Shown: positions 20,346 through 35,168 of the stretch, one piece after another
How the letters are laid out: each line of letters begins with the position of its first letter
Position numbering within the stretch: the stretch's first letter is position 1
Assembly: GCA_907165065.1 (NCBI GenBank)
Contig: OU015525.1
Coordinates: forward strand, 50,105,537 to 50,169,536
From: Caprimulgus europaeus
Taxonomy: Eukaryota > Chordata > Aves > Caprimulgiformes > Caprimulgidae
Reading direction: 5' to 3'
DNA: 64,000 nt
Program-made: the position numbers and the translations under genes
Notes under the pieces: model-generated
Database searches by the model: none
What the model was told of the DNA's origin: nothing
The model's input: the letters and a program-made list of their open reading frames with translations, nothing else

Positions 20346-23300
20346 AGGGGGGCCTGTTACATGTGCAATGGTTTGAGGTGGGGAGCGTGTCAGCAGGGAA
20401 CGTTACCGTCTTGTAACATTTTGGCTCTGTTCTTGCACTCCTCCCAGAGCATCCCACCTTCGCAGACAGGGTACTGGTTTAGGTGCACTTTTGGCTGTTC
20501 TCATGGTAATTTTGACAGCATTGAAATTTACTGTCAAGAATCATCATCTGCAAGTAAAACGTGTAAGTAAAAGACGTGAGCTGTGAGAAAATAAACGCCT
20601 TCTTCAGTATCCCTTTCAGAGTGACACTGCACACTTACAAGCCTCCAATAGAAGTTTTGCAAACGTTAATGAGTTATTATTATAGCTATTGCCATCATAC
20701 TTTGTTTGCTTCCCTTTATCCTCTAACAGTGAAGCAAAGGGAAGGGAATGACCATAGACAGTAATTTTCAAGGGTTCATTTTGAGCAACAAATCCTCAGT
20801 TCCTTCTACTTTGCTGCTGAGCTTGCAAATACTTACTGGCAATCTCTGCTGTTCATCAGGGGAAAAATTTTAAAGCAAATGAACATCAAAGGAGTAGCGA
20901 GAGGAGAAGAATTGGCAGTTTCCACATTAGACTATCCTATTAAAAAAAAGAAGTTGTTTTATCTCTGAATGGATGGGAATTACTCATCTCTCCACAGCTG
21001 CCTGCTTTACAGAGTCCTCCAGCTTGCCTGAGCATGCATGTTTTCTGAGTGGGAAATGTCCTGTCCTGTTATGTCAGCTCCCTTTCTCCTGAAAATGAGG
21101 AGCTAACAGCAACATTCTTTTGCGAGCAATGATTTTCTACATGTAGCTGCTTCATTCAACACTGAACACTTGCCATTTCTAACAGAATGAAAATCTTTCT
21201 AGTAGCTGAAGCAGTTAATTGCAATTAATTAATACAACAAATGCTTACAGGCATTGCCTATTAAGTCATTATTTTGCATAGCAACCTGTTGGTCTTATGA
21301 TGTTGTTCCCCTCTCCGTGCCAGTTCTGTATTCCTCCCGTGGATCACAATCATTTACCCACAAGCAATAGGCAAATGCTGGCTTTGTCGTGTTTTAGGGC
21401 GGTTTTTCCCCTTCATCAGAGTGACTGTGGTGTGCTTTGCCTGTAAAGGACACTTGAGCCACCTAGACGGCTGAGGATAAGGAGCCTGCCCCCGGGGAAA
21501 GGCAGCGAAGGAGTGAGAAAGCAGTTTTTCTGTCCAACACGAGTGCCCCAGGGGCTCACTGGTTCTCCCTGGTTCCAGGGACACACAGAGACCTGGCAGG
21601 AGTCTCACCAGCCAGCCTGAGTAATGACTTGCTCTGAGTTTTGAGTGTATAGCAAAATGAGGAAGAAAATTGCTAATTAGCTCACCTTGAAAAAGTGTGG
21701 GGAAAATAAGTCTTTTGTGCCACCATATTTTTTTTAAACAAAAATGTTCTATTTGCTGTGTAATTAATATGCATTTTTTGGCTGTTGGTGTCAAAAGTAA
21801 ATGCCATGTGCAGGTCCCAGGCCCCAGTTTAGAAGAAGACAGTGACAAACACTGCACTACTTCTATCTTCAGTGGAATGAGTTCTCAAAATTAAATGCAT
21901 GCTAGAAATTTGAGGGTTTAAGCACTTCTATACAGTGAGGTCTCCACTTAAGTATTTTGCTGAGTCGAGGCCTGGGATACATGTCGACCTGGACTTGCGT
22001 GTAAGGCAAGGACACCCAGTGGAGTACAAGCATGACTAAGAATGTATTCCCTCGAAGACACTTGGAATAGATACTTGTGCCTGCAGTAAAGATTGTCTGA
22101 TGTTTCCCAGTGAGAAAATGGGGGCAGAGTAAGTGGTAACAGATGTGGGGGTGGAGAGAGAAGCCAGGGAGAACAAGAACAGCAGAGTTTTCCAAAAAGA
22201 AAATACATTTTTCTTCTGTGATTGAAATGTGCTTTCCCAACTTTCATCTTTCATTTGCTGTCTAACAAATAGCTTTGAAATGTACTCAGTAAAGATCTAT
22301 CTCGTCTCCCTCCTGTGGCTAAGCACAGACAATAGTCTTCTACTGTGTCACCAAATGCTCAGGCAGATTAGGACAATCGTACACTGTGCTGTGGATCTAA
22401 GTTTTTGGGACCTGATGACTACTTGTGAAGTTTTCCAGTACTCTTTCCCTCATTTTTTTTTTTCTTTCTTCTTTCATGCAACTGCATGTGAAAACTGCAT
22501 TATTTAGATTGCAAGTCAGGCACTACAAAATAACAAAATATTAGGAATAAGTTGTCTGTGTTACATTAATTTGTCTCTTCCTTCTATATGCATGACATTT
22601 ACATGATTTTTTCCCACAGGGTCCTTAGCTGTTTAGGATGGGTTGTATTCTTAGAACAAATCAAGTTTCTGTCAGTCTCATCTCTGGGACAATGCAGAGG
22701 ATGGACCCAAAGCTACAATCTGAGCCACTGAAAGGTTGCAATTTGCTATAGTAGCTCTTTTAAAATCCAGCTACAGGAAAAATTAATGTATGCTAGAATT
22801 AAAAGCAATCAAATGCTTGCTGTTTTTCATCTTCCTTCTCTTTTTGAAACCTATTAAAACAATGTGGTTTCGCTTATGCTTTTTGAACCAGGCAGGTGGT
22901 GAATTCCCAAGTAGATTGTGTGTTGTCTGAACCCTCTACTCTTTGGCTTGGCTTGTAATTAAAATCTCAGGTAAATCACATGGAAAATTTGTGCTGACTG
23001 ATTCCTCTCATGGCCTGGGTAGTCCAGGTGGATCAAGCAGAGGAGAGGAGGTAGGGGCTTCCAGTCAGATGAGAACCAAAGCCTATGGAGGCTGGCAGTG
23101 ATACTTGCTGATTCTTTGCAGACAGCACATAAAGAGCAGAACCATTCAGGTACTCATTTCCAACAACTTGTTTCAAAACCTCTGTGGAAATATGTGAAGG
23201 GTTTAATTTTTATTGATTACCTTTCTGGGCCAGTGGGGCCAAGTAAGTTTAAGAAGGTGATACTTAAAAGATCCCATTTGGTCTTCACTTCTGGAGACAC

Positions 23301-26300
23301 CAGAAGAGATGGTTATCTCTGGTTATTTAACCATCTGGTTATATGATGGTTATTTGATCTCAGAAAGGATCAAATGCCATAACAGGTATTCTTTAGAGGT
23401 TCCTGAATGGAGACCCAAGTGCCACCTGAGATTCCTTGGAGAGAGGATTTGCATGCCTGTATGCAAATGTTTATCATGCTGAAGAAGAGAGTCTGGCTTT
23501 GGGACCTTGGGTTTCAAACTTGTCATGCCAGATTTTCCTTAATTCATTTGATACCTTCTTCTCAAAGAAAGCTGGATGGAAAAGTGTTGCCAACAGAGTT
23601 GGGCTGATGACTAGAGCTTTTTTGTTTCTGCTGGGCTACTTCTGTACCCCTGTGTAAGCTAATTCTGGCTTAAGGATTCATCTTAAAGACTTTCAAGTAT
23701 ATCCCTAGCTCCCAGTCAGATGCCATGAGCCAATAGTCCAAGAAGAAATGGTCTCCCTAGGAAAAAAATGAAAATAGAGATGAGAAGGCTAATTGCTTTT
23801 ACTGGCTGAAGTAAACCATAGTTGCAATATGCATGACCTCTAGTGCTTTTTCTGGGGAACGTAGCCAAAATCTTTTAGACTCAATTAATTGTGGAAGCTC
23901 TTGTGGCAAAGAGGTGTTCTTACAGGTTTGCTAATCCTTCCCCATTGTAAAAGTTCGTCTCACCAGATGAAATGCATCTTTAAATTAATCAGATGACTTT
24001 AATTTTTAAAGCATACACTAAATTATTGTTTGAGTAGGCAAATAAGACCCTGTTGCTTTGTCTTGTCATGGAAGGTCTTAGAGGCCTCATCCACACTCAA
24101 CAGTAAATTCGTGTTCACCCTTGAGGTGATCTAGCAGAGAGGACAGCAGGAGCGGCAGTGCCACTTCTGCCCTGCAATAGCAGAGGAGCTGCTGAGAAGG
24201 TCTGGTTGTATAGCCTTTACCCCTGCTGTAGAGATGTTTTGTTAAATCACTTTTAGTAGCAAATAGAGCTGTTTGTCTTTTTGCATGCCCTTCTTGATAG
24301 TGGATGTAACTACATTTCAGGGGAAAGCTGAGTGAGGAGAAATTTTTTTCCAAGACAAAAATGCTGAAGTGATGACTGCCTCCTTGAATATAGACATAAG
24401 GAAAGGCTGAAACGGATGATCTGTCCTCCTTTAGCCTTTTTGGCATTGCCTTAGAAACCTTGTTCTCCAATTAAAGAAAGAGAGTTCACATAAAGTGTGA
24501 GAGAGCCCTGAAGAATGTGGAATTAAGATTTATTTATTTGAGCCCTTATTTTTGCTGGTTATACCAGGTTATTTGGTAGATAGGAGGGCAGAAACTTGGT
24601 ACAATGATGGTTGGCTCAGAGATAGTCCTCACTGTTCATATAGGGAAAACAAAGGCTTTTTATATTCTGCATAAACCATCAACCCACTACTCCTCTACCC
24701 CTCTCAGAGCATTGGTTTCCTGCTGCCAGTAAAGCACATCAGAATATCTTAAAAAAATGTCTGCTTAACCTCGTTACCAGAATCACCTACACTGAGTAGC
24801 GGTCTCACGGATGTTTTACTCTCCTCTCTTGTCCAGCCTGTGCTGGATTCCCTTCCCCCACTATTGCTACAGTGTTTCTTACTTATCAAAAGAACAGACA
24901 CCTTGTTTATACAGATCTCATACACAAATTGGCATATGAGGGAAAATTTGGTCTTTAGAGAGGGAAAACATGGTCTGAGACAAAAGCAGGTGCACCCAGG
25001 ATACTTGCACTTTCAACCAGCGTTCATGCAGAAATGCACATTATCATCATGCTATCTGTGTGCTTATCTTTCAGTGCTCCGTAAATTTTGAATCTGCTGA
25101 CTAATTTCAGTCTATTTGATGAAGGAAACTTCTGTGGTTAGTGAAAATCAGTAGCTGAGCAGAGTTGAGGGGACCTGACTTTTTTTTCTGCTGAGGAAAA
25201 GGCTTCATTATGAGTAAAACATTATTACTGGACATTAGAAAATCCTCATGAGGGAGAAAATGAGCTGATAGATGCCTCAAACACAGGAAAACATTCAATC
25301 AGAGTTTGCATCTTATTAGACACAGGATAATTCAACCACAAGACACAAAGCCACAGGAAACTGGACTTCATTTTCTGTAGCTACTTGTTTTCTTAAATCA
25401 GAATATTTGGGGTTTTCCTCTCTCTTCACTTCCAGAGAGTTATTACTGCACTGTGATCCTGGGCTTTGAACTTGCAGCATCTTTATTCTTTAACTATAGC
25501 GCCCTTTCTATTAGTTTGTAATACCCTGTCAATGTAAAAGTTCATAGCGTAAAATGTGGATAGTAAGTCCGAGTATTAAAACATTATTTGAGAAGTCTGT
25601 CTGCTGATTAACTGTAGAGTTCCATGATGTTTAAAAATAGTAAGTAAAAGTACTTTTATAAGGAGTGATTTCATTTTCCAAACGATAATGTATGTGCAAC
25701 ATACTTACAGTAGATGCTATGGTTATGATTCCATCAAGATTTCTCTATAGCTCTCAGCTTACAATTCCTTGAGAAAAAAAACAAAAAACACTTTTGATTT
25801 AAATTGTCTGTATTTGTTTAAAGCCCTGAGGATTAATTTACTTTTAGGGCATTGTTGTTGCTTATTAAATTATTTACTTGGTTACTATATTATTTATTTA
25901 GCAAGATCTGTTTTCACTGCTGGCTTACATATGGGAGGAAAAATGTCATTTTGAAAGCAGAAACAAGTGACATTATTTCTATATATTTCTTTGTTTCGGT
26001 GTTTGTGTTATTTCCTAAAAGAGGCAAGAAGGAAAAGGGTAAGACTTCTTTTCAAGCTACTGCTTGTGGGAATTACTCTATTTACTCACTCTCTCTTTTA
26101 ATTCATTATAGCCAGTAGGTTGGTGCATGGCATGCTTCTTTGTATACTAAATCCAATTCAATCCAGTTCAAATCACTATCCAGTTCAGTACTGCCATTTA
26201 ATACTTAAATAACAAATTCCTAGTTGTCCCCAAAGGAAGCAAAGTAGTTAAATTAAGCTTCTCCAGCCTGGAGAGTTATTGTGAAATAATGAATATTCCA

Positions 26301-29300
26301 TAATCAGGAAATGGTGGAGTGGGGCAGGCAAATCTTTGAAGCCTCATGAAATTTTAGAATTAGCTTCTGTATCAAAATCTAATTAATGTTTCCTTTCTAA
26401 ATTAATTTTCCATCTAATTGGCCAAGATTTGATTTGGAACTGGAAATGTCATCCAAAAATATTTCCTCTTACAAGACTACTCTAAACAGAGTGTGTGCAG
26501 TCTGTCATTATATTCCCTGTTCTGCGCTTCCCTTCTTCAAGGATTTTCAGCCATAGTCAGTGTATTGAAATAGTTTAATCAGTACAATTTTTTAGTCTGA
26601 ACTAAATTGTAGACTGGACTTTATTTTGGGTCAATGTAACTCAGATAAAATAAATGGCACCCTGTGCTCACTGTCATTGCTACGTGCCCACATGAAGGAT
26701 TTAGACTGGTGGAGTTAAGCTCCCTGTCCACCATGCAGACAAAACTATGGTTCAACTCCTGGCTTTGGTGAACCATAAACCAGGGACAACCTTGTTTAAC
26801 ATATCACTGAATCTGATTGATATGTTAATATCATCCAAGTTCAAAGCAACACGTCCTGGCAAGATAAATGCTATTTTTTTCGTGTAATTTACCATTTCCT
26901 TCTTCCGTAAATCCAGCAGACAAAATAACAATGGAGAGGGGGAAGGGGGCTGGGTCAGACCGACCATTTTAAAAACTAAGAATGCTTTGGCAAAGTCTCT
27001 CTAACCTGTTACTGTAAACATCAGCAGTCCTGTCACTGTCTCAGCCCGTATAAATATGTTCATGGTGCCCCACCTAAATCAGTGAAATATGTACATGGTT
27101 CAGACATACAAGTTAAATCCCAGGCAGCAACAATAAAGAGTAGGAACCCGAGGTCTTTTCCCAGGTTTTATCTTTTGCAGGCATCAGTGCTGAGAGCGTA
27201 GTAATGCAGTTACTAAATCCTTCTCAGCCCGAATCCCGCTTCCTCTGTTTGTGTGGCACTTCCTCCCAGTGTTGTGGCTGGGGCAGCAGAGCTGGGCTGA
27301 ACACAATAGTCCTGCACCAAGATTGTTGTCACCTGTCCCTTTTTGTCTCTTAGTTTTCGACTTACTACACCTAAGCTTGAATATGAAAGCCTGTGGGCAA
27401 CTCCTCCTTAAAAAAAAAAAAAAAGAAAAAGAGAAAAAAAAAGAAAAAATATGAATGGCATGTCTAATAGCAAAATCCTACTTTGTGCAGTCAGGCCTGT
27501 GCTCTTTCTCCCATTGAAATCAAACTTCTCCTCTGAAGTTTGTGTTGCCTAAGACATGACCAGCCATGAGGCTCAAGAAACCCCATGGTCATTCGTTGCC
27601 TATTGTGTGAGTGACTATTTTAGAACTGTGGGAGAGAAGTGTTTATAATGAAGCTCTCCGTGACTTGAAAGGCACTGCTGTTGTGATTAAGGGTTAACAC
27701 ATATTTAAAGCCTCTGCCTTGAACTGCACTGGCAGTGTGAGGGATGAGAACTGGGATGAGAAACCAGGCTGAAGCCCAGTCCTCTTGGGCTGCTTGAGGG
27801 GGCTGAAAAATAGCTCTTACTCAGCCAGAAGATATTTTGCACTGATAGATTTCCAGCTGATTAGGTGACAGGAAAAATTTAGTCAACATTTTGTCAGAGC
27901 ACCCACTTCTGTTTTGTTGTAAGGCATTACAAATAACTTGGGGGCTCCACAGTGCTGCTCAAGTCTCTCACCATGCAGATTTCACCTGGATTTTTCAAAA
28001 GTAAGGAGCGAGCATGAGATGATGGACTGAGTAAGTTGTAAGGTGATGCGAGGTGAGAAAGTGGTACCTTGGACAATATTAAGGGCTGGATTTAATCACA
28101 CAGCAGTACTGTCCCAGGTTCCACCTGTGGACAATTCTGCAGGTACATGAAGTAGTGTCAGCCACTCCCAGGCAGGGCTGCTCTGTTCTGCACCAGAGGA
28201 GGGTCTCCTAGCCCCAGCCAGGACGAGACCCATTGTGATAAGCTGTATTAATTGCTGGGGGAGATCACAAGGGTGTGGGATTGCTCGCTAACGTCTGTGC
28301 TTGGGAAGGAGTGCAGGTGTCCTGCAGTAGTGGCTGGCTGGGCTCCCTGGGGCACCGGGAGCCCTGCCATGCTGTGGATTTCACCCTGGCTCAGGCCAAC
28401 CACCTGTGCAGAGGATCTTCATTAGAAGGAGAGTGGTGGAGGAACCAGGTTCCCTACAGCACTTCCAGCATCTCCTCTTGGCCTGGGCTGGCACCAGGGA
28501 AACTGGGGAATGGCTGCCATTTGTCCTTGGTACAGGGATGCTGCTGAAGCACTGCTGACAGCTGAGCTGGTGGCAAATCCTGAGCTTCTACAGGGCCTTC
28601 TTCTAGACATGGAAACGGGTGAGAGATTCAGATTTACCAGCTGTGTCCTGGGCTGAACCCAGAGTAGGCACCCAGAGTACTGACCAATGCCTCATCCGCT
28701 TCCTCAGGAGAAGGAGGTTCATTGCAAGGGGACTGACCGACATTGCTGCTGAGTAATCATCTTTACTAATGCTTAGATGATTGTTTGTGTTCCTTGCAGT
28801 GGGATGGGGCACAGCTCCTTCGTGGAAAGAAATGTTGGCAATTTATGCTGCTCAGGGAAAATGTAAATAATTACAAATTTCCATCCTACTGTCCAAGAAA
28901 GACAGCATCATTTTATACATTTGTTATGGTGCATTATAATTATAATCACTATTCTGGAACATTATTGGAAAAGTTATTGTTCTTTCTAAAATGTTAAGTC
29001 AGTTTAATGACTAAAAAGTTAATAAGAGTCTCGTTGTTCTCATTATTTATTTATTATCCAATTACTTCACAAAATTGGATCTGAAAATGTAAAATGTATT
29101 TTTATAGAATAACAAACGCTACAATTAAGTTTTAAAGAGCAGATTGTTTTAAATTCCTGTGGAGGATATTAAAACTGAATTAAAAATATTAAAAATGGAA
29201 TCTGAAAATGAACAACAGCATTAGTAGGGAATGAAAACAGAAAAAAAGGAATGAAAACAAGTTAGTAAAATTGTTGATAGTATATGGACAGGGAAACATT

Positions 29301-32300
29301 AACCTTTTCACCACTGCAATTGAAAATGTTCATTGTCGCCACCTTCCCAAGGAGCTGACCTGGCCCCCTGAGCCACCTAACTCACCTCTTGCTCGTGGTT
29401 ACCCACTCAAGGACTGTATGACACTCTCTGGACTTAAACTAGCCCGGGTCTGCTTCTGACTCTGCACAGCTGTAAAACTGAAGCAACTATTGTTATCAGT
29501 GGACTTGCGCTGGTGAAGATCTATGTTTAGTGCATGGAATCACTACTCTGAAATTCAATGCATTTTACAGTTACTTTCCTTGCTTTGATGCATGCAACAG
29601 ATTTCTAGTTAAATGGATCCAGTTCTATATATAGATGATATTTTGTTCAATTGCCAGTCTGTAAGAAATGAAATAAAATAAACATACTGATATTTCTGTG
29701 ATGAAGTGGATTCAGTTCCTTTTTACTGAAATGACTGGGAACTGATCAAGATCCTGCTGTGAGAAGCTTGGTGTCTTTTACATCTTGTACAAAATGACTG
29801 TGTCTTGTTGGGCTCCATCAGCCTCTGTATCTTTCACAGTTGAGAGCTCTGTCATCTTGATAATCAAGGCAGAAAAAGGCAATAAGAAACCTGATATGGC
29901 ATTGTACTCAGTTTTAATAATCTGAAATCTCCCCTAAGTATCTGGGCAAATCATTTGAGAAAACTCATTTCTTAAGATTGACATCTCCCTACTAGGAAAA
30001 CTTTGTGAAAAGCTGTAGTAGGTTTTTTTCCACCATTTGAAACTATTGAACTTCTTCATGAAACTGCCTGCTTAATAAGTAGTTTGCAAACAATGAATGG
30101 TCGGTATTCAATAGTGCAACCAAGCATGCAATCAATGTCAGTTAATTGTGTGAGTTAGGTTGGTAGTAGGGATAAAGAAAACAAAAGAGAAAGCATGGCT
30201 TTTGAACTGTGAATTTTAGCTGGCAGTGCATGCCCCTTGTTTGCCAGTAGTGTGTTCAACTTTAGTACTAATATTTCATAGTATTCAGAAAAAATAAGGT
30301 AATATTATTAGAAATTAAATGTAATATCTGTGAAAATATCTGAAATGAAATTTGACTTTAGATTCAAATAAGAACATTTCTCTGAGCCCATTCTAGTAAC
30401 AGGATTTATAAGATTTCACAAAATATTTCGAATTAAGGGAGTTAAGCTGACTGATGAGCCTGTTCATGGTCCTACGTCCTTAAAATATTTACATTGAAGG
30501 GCAAGGTGATTTCTTTCTGCACATGATTATGTTTATTATATGTTTTAATATTAATGGTAATTCACAAAGGGGAGTACCCAGATTTGCATGTGTCTAAGTT
30601 TGCCAGTCCTTTTTATTCCACATGCATTGCTTTCACAATTAAAATGCTTTTTAGTAACATTTTTTTTTCTCTCAAATATTACTGGCACATAAATGAATAC
30701 AAAACTGCTTCTAAGTTAAATTTTCATGTGATTAAGTCCATGTCTGGCTGAGAGCTGCTTTGCCATACCTATGGTAATTCTTTATTGCTTTATGCTCTGG
30801 TAGCAACTGAGTAATTGTAAGTCAGAAAACATGGCCTTATCTTCTGCAGAGGCCACCAGGACTGTAACATTGTTCACATGAACAAAAACTTTCCATTGGC
30901 ACATTGGTATTTCATTCTCTCATCATATAGGGATATAAACTTGGACATTTCCTAATAGGATAGGAGATAAAGAGTCCCAAGGAAAAAAAGGATAAGCAAC
31001 TCAAAATCTTGTTTTGTGTCTCATTATAACTTCTTTATTTCAAGGATGCCATGCACACTGATTTATTAAAAAACATTGCCACCTAATAAATTTGCAATAG
31101 CATACAATATTGTGACAGAATAAGCTATAAATAGGGTAGGTAGATTTTTTTTTTGTTCAAAGTTCTGAGCTCAATCCAAAGTTAAAACATAGTTTATCCA
31201 TTCTCTCTACAGCTGTTTTCACATACTTCTTGTAAACTACAGAAAAATATGCCATTCTGTGACCTTTAGGTGCTTTTTCCTGGTATTTCCTCCTGTCTCT
31301 TGGTGAAAATGAAGGCTAATATTTTGCAATCTGTGTTCAGAAGGACAGCTTGCTTCTAGTTCCTCTTATCCCCCCTCCACCCTCCCTGATTAAAAAGACT
31401 TGGTGAAATAATGATCTGAATGATCCCTGTATGGAAAGGATCACTGAAAGACTATAAAAACGTTACAGAAAGGATGGAGAGAACAAGAGACGAATTAGCA
31501 AAAGGCTTGAAACTCTTACTCACCCTGTGTGGATCCAGAAATGTCACTGTACTACTTATCAAGGAGTAACCTCAATTTCCAGTAGTGTTAAACACAAGTT
31601 ACTCTCCTTTACATATAGGACTTAAACTATGCCTAGAGTAGGGAGACTAGGTTACCCACTCTCAGCTTATTATATTGACTTTCCCATATGTCCTTGCTGA
31701 GCAGATGCCCAATATTCTCCTCTGTAGTTAATTCTGTGGCTTGCTTTTGAAAATGATGTGACAAGACATCCCACAATCTCCTGGCATCACATGGGAAGAA
31801 ATAGCTTCAAATTATTCAACTTTGTTTTCATTAGTGCTTCACCAGCTGACTTTGCTGTTTGCTGCACCTCTACGAAATAGTTGTCAAAATGTCAATAAAT
31901 ACAGGTATCTGTAAAAACTTTTTCCTCAGCTCTTTGTCCATCCCACTAGAAGAACAGAATTCGGCTAGCAATACAGGTTGTACTACCTTACACACCAACA
32001 ATAGGTGTGTATAGTATACAAACCTCACTACTTGAAAATAGTTTAGCCTGGTAAACAGAAATAAACCTCCCACTGCTCTGAGATCCCCAAGTGCCATCTC
32101 AAGGACACAGACTTGTTTTCCAGATTCCCACTATCCCTCAATAGTGCAGTTTTCCACCCACTAACAGCATTCACTCAAGACAGACAGTGTAATTCAGCTT
32201 TGTACAAACTTATTCAGACTTACTCAAATCCCTCTCAGTTACCACAGCTCAAGTATTTCCTTAGAAACTTTATTTCCCTTGGCACTTTCAAAAAACACTG

Positions 32301-34808
32301 AATTTGGGCATGTTAAAACCTTTCTTCAGCTGGGATGTCTGCCTTATCCTCAGCCTGACCTCCTGTGTCAGCTGATCCTGTGTAAACTGCTGCACTTGCC
32401 CATTATCCTTCTCCTTCTGTTGCTTTCCCAGCTCCTGAATTGATCCCCCCAAAATGTAACACTGCAACAACATGATCTTCAAAGTTTTCTCTGCTGATCC
32501 ATTCATAATACCATACTCAAAAAAGGATCTCACACAAAATGCAATCATCTGTTATTTGTTACAACATCCCTGATGTATGGATTTTTCTCATCTCACAGCT
32601 AGCTCCAAAGTGTTCAGAAGGACCACAAGCAAAATACCTGAGGTGCTCAGACTGTGAGGACAGGACACCTCTAAATACCATGAAAAGAAGTTGCAGGAGG
32701 CATCTGGAATTTTTTAGTGGTAATTTTAAATATGTTGCATACCTAATACTACCATAAGCTTTAATAATCAGCTGCAATAGCTAGTACAACCCCATCTAAA
32801 ACCAAATACAAGAAACATCCAGTTTGTTGCCATCTTTCACACAGTCACAAGCTTCTAAAGTATGATGGAAAAAAATGGGCACAATACAGTCCTTCCTGTG
32901 GTTGGTTTCTTCACTCTGAACTGTTTTCATAAAAAATTAATTTCACAACAGAAATTGATCCTCAGCCAGAAATATCATTTTGGGGCACTTTTCCATGTCC
33001 GCTGCCTGTAAAATAAATCCTGCCCATCTGTGAAGGTGTATTGGATTTTTTTTACCTTGATAATTCAGTGGGAAACCTCTACCTGGAAAAAAGCACCTCA
33101 GGCTCTTTCATATCACAGTCCTTCAGATACTCACCACCACAGGGGTCTCCACTCCTCCAACAGCAGAGAGGTTTTATGTTGTCTTGCTATGAACTGAAGG
33201 TCAAGTATAAGTGCACATCAGTCAAATACATATTTTTACAAGAACTGGGATTAAGTCAGCATAGTTTCTCCTCATTTTCAGCCATGCCTGTAGTGTTCAA
33301 CTGATACCATAGTCCCTGTGTGGTTTTAGACATGATGGTTGTGCAGAAAACATGCTGGTCTCATTCAGAGATGTGGGCCAAGACCGTTCTCATCAGAGGA
33401 CATGTGGGCAAGGCCACACAGGCTATTTCCTGAAATGGGGTGTGTGTGTGAGGAGCAAAGACACTTTGACTGAAATCCCAGGCTAAATGACAGCTACGGG
33501 CCTACTTTACCAGCTAGTAAAGACACAGCCTTAAGTCCTCATGGTGCCAGAGATTCAATAGAAACCCCCTCATCACTTAGAGTGGAAGGACAACCCACAA
33601 ACTCACAGCTAAGCTTCCTTTTGCTTTGCACTTCTCATACATCTTCTAGGGGTAAAACTGTATTTCTGCTCCTTCTCAAGATCTGTGTGAAGTCCAACAT
33701 GAAAGACACACCTGCAAACCACTCCCAGCCTGAGAGACTCAGTTCCATGGTGTCCATACTGCAAAATGCTTTCTGACATTGCAAGTTTAACCAGAGGGCT
33801 GCACAGAACTTCATGTCAACTGCAGCTCCCTTCATCTCAAATCCTTTCCAAAGTTCTAGCATCACCTCAAGCTCTGCCTCTTCGTTCAAGCTGCTTTTTG
33901 GTCTGAGGCTTCAAACCAGGAGCAAATTTGTTGCAACAGTCAATAAAGCAGCTGAGTGATGTCAGAGGTCCCTCCATCTTTTCAGAGTAACTTTTGTATC
34001 ACAGTTTAAATAAACTCCCTAGGGGAACTGGGTCTCCTCCAGTCTCACCATCAGCTCAATAGGAATTAGAAGAGAGCATTTTCTCCCACTCACACTCTCT
34101 GTCTCATACACACATTTTAGTTTCTATAGTATTAATCCCTGGAGAAATCATTTTCCCATATTGCTCAGCAGGACTGTTTTAATCCAACATCAAGAGATAA
34201 GGGGTATAAGCACACCTTATTAATCAAATGTCCGAAATTGAAACAAAACATCACTTAGCTCCAAACAACACACTATTATTCAAGAAATGTCCAACCTAGA
34301 CTTGACCAGGACTACACTTTTAAAGCAGTCTGAAGGCAACATTCATTCTATTTTGCTATAAAACATACCCTGGTCAGGAAGGTACTGACTAAGCAAGATT
34401 TGCTCTGTATTACCCTGGCATTGTCTCTCATAACACATTGAAGACAGTTCTTGTTCAGACAAACCAGTGAACCTGGACAGCAATCATTCCCTTCATCTGG
34501 CTTCCAAATTGTTTCACCTTTTGCCAGTAAAAATTTAAAAATCCAATGCATGTCTTTCTTTGATCCATGTAATGTCTCTGAGAACTTTCAGCAACAGTAA
34601 TAGAAACAAAAAACTCTTGAGTTAATTGTTTGAATATCTCTTGTAAACATGAATGACATTTGCTGTAGGAAGTAGTGTTTATTCTCCCCTGAGTATGGAT
34701 TCAGAGGAAGTTTTCATAGCAAAGACGTCACATGAGACAGTAAATAAAGACCTACTGGGAGAGATTGACACACAGAAAAGGTACCCAAGGAACAAAAAAA
34801 AAATCATT
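20346..34808. other. Unique non-coding DNA
   Basis: No gene or transposon end was recognised in 14.5 kb. An A/G-rich simple tract lies at 27409-27450. AT-rich blocks at about 21195-21265, 26370-26440 and 28870-29120 contain TAATTA-type motifs and look like possible conserved non-coding elements, but alignment would be needed. The scattered open frames of 60-167 codons show no family features. Confidence 0.5.
27409..27450. repeat. A-rich simple repeat
   Basis: This is a run of A interrupted by single G residues. It could be a decayed poly(A) tail, but no retroposon body was recognised to its left. Confidence 0.8.
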
Positions 34809-34813
34809 GCCTC

Positions 34814-34944
34814 TGTTGTGGTTTAACCCCAGCTGGCAACTAAGCCCTACACAGCCACTCACCCACTCCCCTCACAGTGGGATGGGAGAGAGAATCAAAA
34901 GAGTAAGTCAGAAAACTCATGGGTTGAGATAAAGGCAGTTTAAT
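34814..34944 (-). repeat. Left LTR portion (3' LTR end of the minus-strand element)
   Basis: The stretch begins TGTTGTGGTTTAACCCCAGC and aligns to 35555 onward with scattered substitutions. It includes an ATTAAA-type polyadenylation signal on the minus strand at 34939-34944. To its right the similarity to the other LTR stops, and the tandem repeat begins where the rest of this LTR would be expected. Confidence 0.75.
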
Positions 34945-34951
34945 AACCACT

Positions 34952-35168
34952 GATGCTTCCAGGTGTACCTGCTGCAGCATGGACTTATCCACAGTCACAA
35001 ATACTTCGAGGTGTACCTTTTCCAGTGTGGATTTATCCCTGGGCCACAATCCTTTCAAAGGTATACCTGCTGCAGCACAGACATAACCCCAACCACAGAT
35101 GCTTCGAGATGTATCTGCTTTGGTGTGGACTTATTCATGGCCACAGATGCTTCAGGGTGTCCTGCTCC
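34952..35168. repeat. Tandem repeat, 48-49 bp unit, about 4.5 copies
   Basis: Units start at about 34952, 35001, 35050, 35098 and 35146 (partial). Each unit begins GATGCTTC or a variant and contains GGTGTACCTGCT, then GGACTTATCC or a variant. A 48-base unit keeps frame, which explains the two overlapping plus-strand open frames of about 120 codons here. The array belongs to the element's interior and is not a host gene. Confidence 0.85.

Noticed and set aside
21354-21857. 167-codon minus-strand open frame
   Set aside because: No domain, signal peptide or family resemblance, and no supporting splice or regulatory context; a frame of this length occurs by chance in 64 kb.
34952-35168. CRISPR-like array of regular repeats
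   Set aside because: Units are directly adjacent without unique spacers, are diverged, and lie in an avian LTR element.
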